A stretch of 64,000 bases of DNA from Gordionus sp. m RMFG-2023 (taxonomy: Eukaryota > Nematomorpha > Gordioida > Chordodea > Parachordodidae): positions 11,470,052-11,534,051 of the forward strand of contig NC_088776.1 of NCBI RefSeq assembly GCF_954871325.1. Direction: 5' to 3'. The notes under the pieces are model-generated. The model was not told where the DNA came from and made no database searches. It was given only the letters and a program-made list of their open reading frames with translations. Position 1 is the first letter of the stretch, and each line of letters opens with the position of its first letter. The position numbers were made by a program, and so were the translations under genes. Shown here in pieces: positions 56,688 to 64,000 of the stretch.

Positions 56688-59600
56688 CTACATTAAATGT
56701 GGTGTTAAAAAAAAATAAAGATTAAAGAATAATATTATATTTAAATTTTTCTAAAAGTCTTATATTAACTTTTATCTAATTTATTAATAGTTTGAGGATA
56801 GTTAAAAATGGTAGAGGGCGATTCAAGTTATTTCAGTAAGGTGGAATTAAAAAAAACCCTAACTCAATTTTTGGTTAAATTAGTTATAAATAAGAATTTT
56901 TTTGTGTCATTTACACAAATTTTTAATACCAATATAAACTACTTTAATTAGATAGGTTTCCAAATGTTGGAGGTAAGATAATAATTTAAAGATGAAACCT
57001 ATCTAAAAAATGATTTTAAATGGATATAAGGTAGAAAGTTCTAATAATTTAGGTCAATATCTAAACGAATATAGCAAGTAAATGAAAAATTTTACGGGAA
57101 CATTCTAAGCTTGCTTGGGTTGTGTCTTCTCCCACTTTGTTACTAATCTTACACACGTATAAACCTGAATCCTCAGGTTTTACACCCACAATTTCAAGCA
57201 AGGCGTAACCATTATCGATTAAACATGAAATTCGATTGCCTAATAAAAATTAATAATTGTAGTAGATGATAAAAGTGTATGTTAGCGGTAATGTGTTTTT
57301 TTTCAAATTTAAATCATTTTTTTTAGCGCGTTTCCTATAATTTAAAATTCCATCATATTCGGAATACCTACCCTATAAAATTTAGGCAATTTTGTCATGA
57401 ACTTTTGAACTTAACATATATTAGTTTTTTCATAGATTTTTGATATAAAATTAATAACTCAAAGGTTAAAGGCAATCTTGTCCATAACTAAGATAGGTAT
57501 TCTAAACATGCTGGAATACATTTCCGGTAAAATCAGATTTTTGAATTTAAAAAACGCACTCAAAAAATTATTTAAGGTTTAAAAAATAACATATTGCCGG
57601 AAAGAAACACATTGCCGTTAACATATATAATGCGGTATTATGTTTATTAAGGTCTAGATAGTTGGTTTAAAAAAAGAGAATCTAGATATATAAGAAGCTT
57701 ATAAATTGGATTCCCTAAAACTAGTGAGTTCGGCGTATAGAAGTCATCTCTACGAAATTTAGGCTGTGAGACTAGGGAAGAATGAAAATAATTCTAAAAT
57801 TTACACATCATATCGAAAATATCTAAATTAGTGATTATAACATTTGAATATTAACTAATAGCATTAAGAAGATAAATTTAGTAAAATAATTATATTATAA
57901 ATGGCGCAAACTAGCGATCAAAGGTTTGTCGTTGAAATACCATTCCACTTTTAGTTCTGGGTCATCTGTAGGCTTATAATCGCATTTGAAATTAACGTGA
58001 TCTCCTTCTTTTAGATCCATCATATCCGATATCTGTTAATATTTTCAGATTTTTTTAACATAAAATAAAAACACTCAAAAATTATGCAAATTTAAATTAC
58101 ACTCATTTGTAAGTAGAATACAAATATAAAATTAAGATTAGTACCTTACTAATTTGTCAAAAATTTAGCAATGTTTTTGTGAAGATCGGTTTTACACATT
58201 TTTTTTTATATGATGGTTTACACTTCGGGTTCAGTTATTTTATTTACCTATTAAATGTTTTTATATTATTATTCCCATATCTCTACCTTTTCTATTGCGC
58301 TTAATTGATTACTATCTTTCACATTTTATAATTTTGTTTAACAACTTAAATAACCTAATAAAAGAAATAATTTTTACGGAAAAATATAATGATCTTTTCG
58401 TTTTTTTACCTTTTTTTTTATATAAAAGGAATAATAAATTAAATAATCTACTAAAATATATTTCTAGCAATAAATAAACATTTATTATAAAATAAATATT
58501 ATATAAATAAAAAAATAACATAATATTAAATTACATCTACCCTAAAACTAATAATTAAAATTGCAAAAACGACAAAAATATATTCCCCCATTAGAAAAGC
58601 CGGCCTTCATCACCCAAGACAAATTCCAGCTCAGAATTTGATATCAGGTAATCCAGTAAATCTCCTAGCTCTTTGGACAAGTATGTGGTATTAACTCCTC
58701 CTCCAGCTCCTCCCTTGGGTTTCCAACTTGTGATATTTTCCATCTTTCCCCAACCCCGCTGACGTTAGATCCCCGTGTATTTTTTTCAGTCGTTGTTTTC
58801 CCATCCAGCGGGTGTTAGTTCTTCCACGTACTATATTTATTTGTTGCATTCGTCTCCCATGACGCCGGGGTCTTTAGCATAGCTCAATTGGCTACTATCT
58901 CTCTTGTCAAATGTTCGCGGCTTCCCCGAGGACACCAGCTCCTTAGCTGTTCCATCTCTCAACACCTAAAGCACCAGCGATACTCATATCTGGCCGTCGA
59001 GAGTGACTTATCATATGCGCGTCCCAGTTATCTGGAGTCTCGGAGACCAATAATGAGGTGAATTTAAACGTTTTCGAAGAACCAGCTCCTGCCATTGGAA
59101 ATTCTCTACTCAGGTATGTTACATCTAATAAATATTAAACTTTAATAATTTTTTATTATGCTTCTAAGGAGCCAGTGTCTTAGGGGAAGCCGTGAACGGG
59201 TGACCAGAGAGACAGTGCCCAAACAAGCTATAGTAAAGACTCCGGCGTCGTAGGAGACAAATGCAACAAATAAAGACAGTACTTGGGGCATGCCCTTAAC
59301 GCCCAAAAATAATACATAGGACGATCCAACGTCAGCGGGGTTGGTGAAAGAGGTGCAAGAAAATCACGAAGTGGGAATCCGAAGGGAGGAGCTGGAAGAG
59401 GAGTTGACAGCCATATACTTGCCGAATAGCTAGGAGATTTACTGGGTTACTTGAAATCGGATTAAGCTGGAATTTGTGTTGCGTGATAAAGGCGAGCCTT
59501 TCTAATGGGGGAGTTGTATATTTTTGTCGTTTTTGTAGTTTTTTATTATAATTTTAAAGTAAAGTAATTTAAAAGTATCGATTGAAATAAAGAAATCAAA

Positions 59601-62600
59601 AACAAATTCTATCTATTCAATTGAATAATAACTTACTAATTAATCGGGAAGTTAATTAAATGCATAAGAAAGCGCAATAAATGATAATATTTTAAAGTAT
59701 ATAATACATTTATAACATAGAAACGAATTAAAGCTGTTCGTTCATAAAATAGATATAAAAATCAGATCCAAACACTTTCTAGGCCGGACAGTAACAAGAA
59801 AAAGCCCTTGTAGGCCCTTGGTTTGTATTTATTATTGTTAATATAAATCATGTATTTCATTCTAATTAAAAAATGAATTACTAATAAATTTTATAATTAA
59901 TCAAAGTTCGCTTAAATGATAAAATAACTCAATATCTATAGTTAGTAGCTATATTTACATGATTAATAAATTTAGGCGCTTCATAAGAACGATCATCAAC
60001 TTCGGATACCCATTCCCTAGTATTATTGAAGGCTTCAAGTTGTTTAATTTTTTCAAGACCTTCAGGATTTTGAGATTCAGTGAAAACGCCACCTTCCCCT
60101 ATATATTCATAAAATGTAAAAGGATAGAACTTAAAGTAAAAATAAATTAAAATCTTAAAATTTCGAACGTGCTGGCCTGGCCCAGAGCCGGGTATCTGAT
60201 GTGACGCGAAACAATTAGATATTTTACAAACGCCGGGCAGGTCCGAATTTTTAAAAATAATTAAATTAATTAACCAGTTGAAAAAATATAGGTTGCCACT
60301 TATTAATAATATCAGAGACCAGCAGAGATACATTCACAAGGCCAGGCCCGAATTTTTTTTAAAAAAAATTTTTGTCCGTCCCTGGTTTTATATCGGAATA
60401 GCCCGGCCTGAATATAAAGCATATCATTAAATTATAAAATGTATTCAATTCTAACCTTGTACTTGTAATACGGCTGAAGAAGTAGCCTCACCGGAATTGT
60501 TAATGGCTTTACAAGTATAATTACCGGAATATTCATTGATTGCCGGGGATATTTCAAGCGATACAAAACCGAAATCGAAAGTAGGCTTGAAACGACTTCC
60601 TAAACGTAAAATAGAAATATATGGTCTAAATAAAAATTTCACCTAAAAAACCGCGGAAAAATCCACCAAATCCCAGAACACTAATAACCAACCATATCCA
60701 GGAAATAAAAAATCAAAAAATAATATCAGCAAATAATTGAAAATCAAAGATACTAAGCCCTGATTTTTGGATAATGCTAAAACAATATTTATTTTCTTGA
60801 AACTAAATGCAGGATAAAGTTCGGCATGGAAAAAAAATCTTATATTTGGAAACCTTTAGTTTTGTAGGTTTGACTGGGAGTTCCATTAAACCTTTGACTT
60901 AACTGAAAGGTGGTCATTTAATAACCATATATATAATGACGACCTTTAGGCGAGCATAATCAAAGTTTTTGCAATCATAATATCTTATTAAGAACATAAG
61001 CGTAGCCAGAATAAGAAGCAGGAAAATCCCCCATCCCCTGCAAATAAAAAAGTTTTGTTAATTATTCTATGATTTTTTAAACTAAAATTATTTTTAAAAA
61101 ATGGAATCCGGGAAAAAAAAGACTACTAAAAAGCAAGCCTTAGACTCAAGAACCCTCTCCCGGAAAATCCTAGACTATGCCTATGATAATGACTCACTTA
61201 TATCAAGGAATGATATTATTACCTAAATCCAAACGTTGGCCGTTCAAATGCCATTCGATCCTGAGAGATGGATCGTTGGCAGGTTCAACTCTGGCCTCAA
61301 ACCTAACCACATCACCATCTTGACAATCTAAAATATCGGCTAGTTCTTGAACGAAAGTAGGTGGAGGTAGGACCTCTTCAGGTACTTCCTCGGGGATATG
61401 AATGGCTTCTAAATCTAGAATCTTCTGATAACCCTCTGCTGATAAGATAACGTCGTTTAAAACAGCGTCACTAGGATCTAAGTGAATAAAAATAATTTAC
61501 TTTAATTTATAAATAAACCAATCTTATATTCGCTATGCTCGATTATTATATGATTAAAGAAAATAATTTTAATGGCTTTGGTTTTAGATAAAAAGCCTGA
61601 CGAGTCACGAAATAAATTTTATCATATTTTATGAGCTAGAAAAATGAACATAAAGGTTAAAATCTATAAATATATTCAAAATTTACTTATCAAATTTCAT
61701 AAAAACTCAACAACATATGCATTTATTTATTTTTATCGAAATATTAAAAAATTTCGTGAAAATTGAAATATAAGGTTAATTAAATAATATTATAGATAAT
61801 GGATGGTTGTGGAAAATATTGAAAAAAAGATCCTTTCTTTATAGTGCTTAGAAATTGAGAAAAGTTTGGCGTTGTTTTTTTATACGGTATTTATAATTAA
61901 AAAAACAATAGAAAATATTTTGAGTTTCTTTAAAACGTACAATAAAACGTGTATAAATATGAACGTTTGTTGATATGTTTAAAAATAGTATAAATATACA
62001 CACAGACAGATTATATCAAATACAGATCATTCCGGGTATATGTCCAAATAGATACTTAAATAATCTTCAGTTAAGATTAAAATTTAAATTATCCGCTATA
62101 ATAGTGAAACAAAAGTTTATAAATAAGGACGTTTGTTGCTATGTCGGAAATAAAATAAATATCTCAATTCAGACAGATCATTCTGGAAAGTATGTCATAA
62201 TAGATGCTTAACTAATTTTCAGTCCAGATTAAAACTTAAATTATCCGATATAAATAAGACATTTTCCTTGTTTTTTTCTTATATATTTTAACTAACTGCT
62301 TTAAAAAAAATGGAATCATTGTTTTATGTAGTGAATGTGGTGTATCAACCTATTTTACATGAAATTGTATCAACATAAAATAAAATTATAATATTCAATA
62401 AATAATTTTTTAATCGAAAGAACCTATTTTTTAGAGTTACATTTATTTATAAATATTGTTATATGATGAAAATAAAATGGCGTGTCACCAGATGTTTTAA
62501 TAAATGAATCATCAGTCTGGGAAGTAATGTCATTGATTAGAAAGCTAATGCTTCATTTAAATTTGTAAGGGGTTACATACATTAGGAAAATTTGTTGTAT

Positions 62601-63072
62601 CTAAGCACCCCCACAATAGTAAACCTTCATAAGAAATGAATGTTTTGGACTATGTAATAAATGGGGGAGGGGGTAAGGTTTCACATATATTGATGTCGAT
62701 TTTTTAGGTGTTATAACTATTTTGTTTCAGCGGATAGGGGTAGGGGTTTTACAAATATTGATGCTTATCTCATGGAGGTTGGAACCACTAGGCAGGTAGC
62801 TGGGACAAAAGTATCTTAGAGATAGATATAAAGGGGCTGAATTTTACCAGTAAAAATTTGATCTGTAGGAACATGAAACATAAAAATACTTTATAGTATA
62901 AACATAGTTATAGTATATGTTTATTTACCCGTGATTGTAACATCAATTTTAGCTTGAGCTTGACCTTGTCTATTGGTAGCCTTGCAAACGTAAGTTCCGG
63001 AATCTGAGGCGAAAGCGGGACTTATATCTAAAGCCGCATAATCCATATCATGAACTGTTTCGAAACGTGAGG
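56575..63072 (-). CDS. sls: Kettin/sallimus-like giant sarcomeric Ig protein, seven internal exons
   Basis: Kettin is a modular muscle protein of the Z-disc/I-band in protostomes, built of Ig I-set domains separated by about 35-residue linkers that bind thin filaments. Exons 62929-63072, 61223-61477, 60456-60599, 59959-60098, 57912-58032, 57096-57239 and 56575-56687 join in frame at GT-AG sites to about 350 codons. They give: second half of an Ig (SRFETVHDMDYAALDIS...SGTYVCKATN), a linker (EGYQKILDLEA) with a first Ig half (PSLRIEWHLNGQRL), a second half (YTCKAINNSG), a linker (TESQNPEGLEKIKQLEA), another full Ig (DPELKVEWYFNDKPL ... SGLYVCKISN), then a new linker (LPNSLRKIRELESYDKP). Linker length and the RFEARVEP/EWxxNG pattern favour kettin over other titin relatives. 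Both ends of the gene lie outside what I can see. Confidence 0.85.
57096..57239 (-). CDS. Kettin exon f: second half of Ig
   Basis: 144 bp, phase 1 to phase 1, completing AGC (Ser) with exon e. It encodes SNRISCLIDNGYALLEIVGV then EDSGLYVCKISNKVGED. A foldback MITE sits in the intron only about 36 bp before this exon. Confidence 0.9.
57276..57627. mobile_element. Foldback MITE with TATATGTTA ends, copy 2
   Basis: 352 bp, similar to 47371-47732 over its length: GTATGTTAGCGGTAATGTG at the left, CATTGCCGTTAACATATA at the right, and internal GGAATACCTACCCTA paired with TAAGATAGGTATTC. It lies in the intron between kettin exons e and f. Confidence 0.85.
57912..58032 (-). CDS. Kettin exon e: first half of Ig
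   Basis: 121 bp, starts phase 0 after ATTAACAG, ends GCT A|GTTTGC. It encodes ISDMMDLKEGDHVNFKCDYK then DPELKVEWYFNDKPLIA. Both the first Ig Cys and the core Trp are present. Confidence 0.9.
58562..59545. mobile_element. GC-richer element with ~390-bp inverted arms
   Basis: The left arm (58562 to about 58955) and right arm (about 59160-59545) are reverse complements, from CAAAAACGACAAAAATATA at the outer edge to TTCGCGGCTTCCCC/GGGGAAGCCGTGAACG near the centre. A spacer of about 205 bp separates them. The element lies in the intron between kettin exons d and e. Arm identity is moderate with several indels. The left arm contains TAGCTCAATTGGCTACTAT, which resembles a tRNA D-arm/A box. No transposase; class unknown. 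Confidence 0.75.
59959..60098 (-). CDS. Kettin exon d: inter-Ig linker
   Basis: 140 bp, phase 1 in and phase 0 out (CAT|GTAAAT). It encodes GGVFTESQNPEGLEKIKQLE, then SYEAPKFINH, a typical kettin linker. A second acceptor six bases downstream (GGGAAG|GT) would also keep the frame and drop two residues. Confidence 0.9.
60150..60420. repeat. GCCCGG-type dispersed repeat in kettin intron
   Basis: Blocks CTGGCCTGGCCCAGAGCCGGG and GGCCAGGCCCGAATTTTTTT relate to the repeat at 24355-24720. It lies between kettin exons c and d. Confidence 0.5.
60456..60599 (-). CDS. Kettin exon c: second half of Ig
   Basis: Again 144 bp, phase 1 to phase 1. It encodes GSRFKPTFDFGFVSLEISPA then SGNYTCKAINNSGEATSSAV. 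The Gly codon is shared with exon b. Confidence 0.92.
61223..61477 (-). CDS. Kettin exon b: linker and first half of next Ig
   Basis: 255 bp, phase 1 to phase 1. It carries the linker with EGYQKILDLEAIHIPEE, then PPPTFVQELADILDCQDGD and VRFEARVEPAND followed by RIEWHLNGQRL with the core Trp. Ala replaces the usual first Cys in FEARV, as is common in kettin. Confidence 0.9.
61945..62255 (+). repeat. Tandem duplication of about 145 bp in kettin intron
   Basis: TATAAATAWGRACGTTTGTTG, CAGATCATTCYGG, TCAGTYMAGATTAAAAYTTA and ATTATCCGMTATA occur in the same order in 61955-62105 and 62115-62255. Non-coding, diverged. Confidence 0.65.
62929..63072 (-). CDS. Kettin exon a: second half of an Ig I-set domain
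   Basis: 144 bp, entered at phase 1 and left at phase 1. It encodes SRFETVHDMDYAALDISPAF then DSGTYVCKATNRQGQAQAK, with the DxGxYxC motif and its disulphide Cys. Confidence 0.9.
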
Positions 63073-64000
63073 CTAACAAAAAAATTAATCGAATTTAGTA
63101 ATTATATAAATTTATTATTGATTGCGTAATTTAACTCAGATTAAATAAAATTAATAATGTTTAAAAAGTTTGACTGAGATTATGTCAAAATATAACCAAT
63201 GAATAAAAATGGAGATATATCAATTTTAAATTAGTCCGTTCCACCAGATTTATGTCATTATATATGACGAGTGAAGGGGCTAATAGCTAGGGACACTACT
63301 AGTACCGAAAGACACGTTGAAAATCCTTTATAAATATCCATAATGAGTGTTTTTTGGTGGCGGAGTTTTAAACATTTTCTATACCTTTCTAATTCTTTTT
63401 TTAAAATATATAAGCTTAGAATATTTGCTATTTTCATAATATAATCGATATTAGTTGCGTAAAAAAAAATCATTTATATTTTCTCGATCAAATCATGTAA
63501 AATTAAAATAAATATGTATGAAATATCAGGAGGAAAAAAAATATGTTTTAAATTTACTTAAACAGCTGGTTGAATACAAATATTCTATTCTATAGACAAA
63601 TACAAAAGGCAAGCAAAATAAACTATTTAAAAATAATAATAGGATCGATCTGATAAATTTACCCACAAACACAAAATACAATGATTATTAAAGCATGAGA
63701 AAAAAATAAATGAATTGACAAAGGTAAAATGTAAAAACTAGTAATTACGCTCATGCTTAAACGATTTAGTTAAATAATTATCTTTGGCCTAAAATTACAA
63801 TGTAAGTGGTCTTTATGAATCCACCTTTACTTAACCGCCATACCCCCCCCCCCTCCCATATTCTTATGATCATAGAGCATTTACAACTCTTACCCCACTT
63901 AGACTTCAATGGCGATCTTGTGTCATAGTCCCCCGTGATAGAAACATATGTTTCAGAGTCATTAGCTTCTTTAGTATTTTTTTAAGTAAATTTAGTTGAA
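63073..64000 (-). other. Kettin intron upstream of exon a
   Basis: The first half of the Ig domain completed by exon a is not in this stretch, so the intron runs past position 64000. A poly-C run sits near 63845. Nothing else is recognised. Confidence 0.6.

Noticed and set aside
58878-58945. A functional tRNA gene in the arm of the 58.6-kb palindrome
   Set aside because: Only the A-box/D-arm region is convincing; the anticodon stem and T arm do not fold into a proper cloverleaf.
63885-63965. Possible minus-strand exon (SETYVSITGDYDTRSPLKSK) ending at a good GTAAGAG donor
   Set aside because: Phase would suit kettin exon a, but there is no Ig core Trp or NG motif where the first half-domain should be, and the acceptor lacks a pyrimidine tract.

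Overview
The window looks like nuclear DNA of an invertebrate animal, most likely an arthropod. It is very AT-rich, host genes are cut into short exons by GT-AG introns, and most of the sequence is decayed transposable elements. I find no bacterial or organellar genes. The species cannot be named from the sequence.

Two host genes are visible, both on the minus strand. The first (430-28060) is a calcium/calmodulin-dependent protein kinase I. Seven exons join with matching phases into 402 codons: an unusual N-terminal extension of about 145 residues, then a kinase domain with its main catalytic motifs, from the glycine loop to the HPW motif. The autoinhibitory and calmodulin-binding tail lies beyond position 1. 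The first intron is about 22.4 kb and holds most of the mobile DNA of the left half. The second gene (56575-63072, continuing to the right and probably to the left) is a kettin/sallimus-like giant muscle protein. Seven exons give alternating immunoglobulin I-set domains and linkers. Three exons that encode the second half of an Ig domain are each exactly 144 bp.

Mobile DNA, left to right: a hAT transposase fossil in CaMKI intron 3 (3.4-4.1 kb); an RTE-like LINE remnant with an inverted copy of a LINE 3' sequence beside it (5.5-6.6 kb); a cluster of CGAACGCGTTCG palindromes and a 63-unit TTTC microsatellite (6.7-7.5 kb); a 195-bp MITE family with 8-bp target duplication (four copies across the window); a 4.6-kb Mutator-like element with ~0.95-kb inverted repeats tipped by minisatellites (12.37-16.98 kb); a retroelement C-terminal fossil (20.6-21.1 kb); several small palindromic MITEs; a second inverted-repeat element holding a MULE fragment and a hAT fragment (35.3-38.8 kb); a nearly full-length but broken RTE-like LINE (41.9-44.8 kb); another hAT fossil (45.6-46.0 kb); a tRNA-derived SINE with a repeat-bearing tail (49.0-49.5 kb); and a ~980-bp near-palindromic GC-richer element inside the kettin gene (58.56-59.55 kb).

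The 28.1-56.5 kb stretch contains no host exon I can recognise, although the kettin gene should continue into it. I do not see a new multi-gene system here. The most unusual structures are the minisatellite-tipped MULE, the 58.6-kb palindrome and the palindrome cluster at 6.8-7.1 kb.
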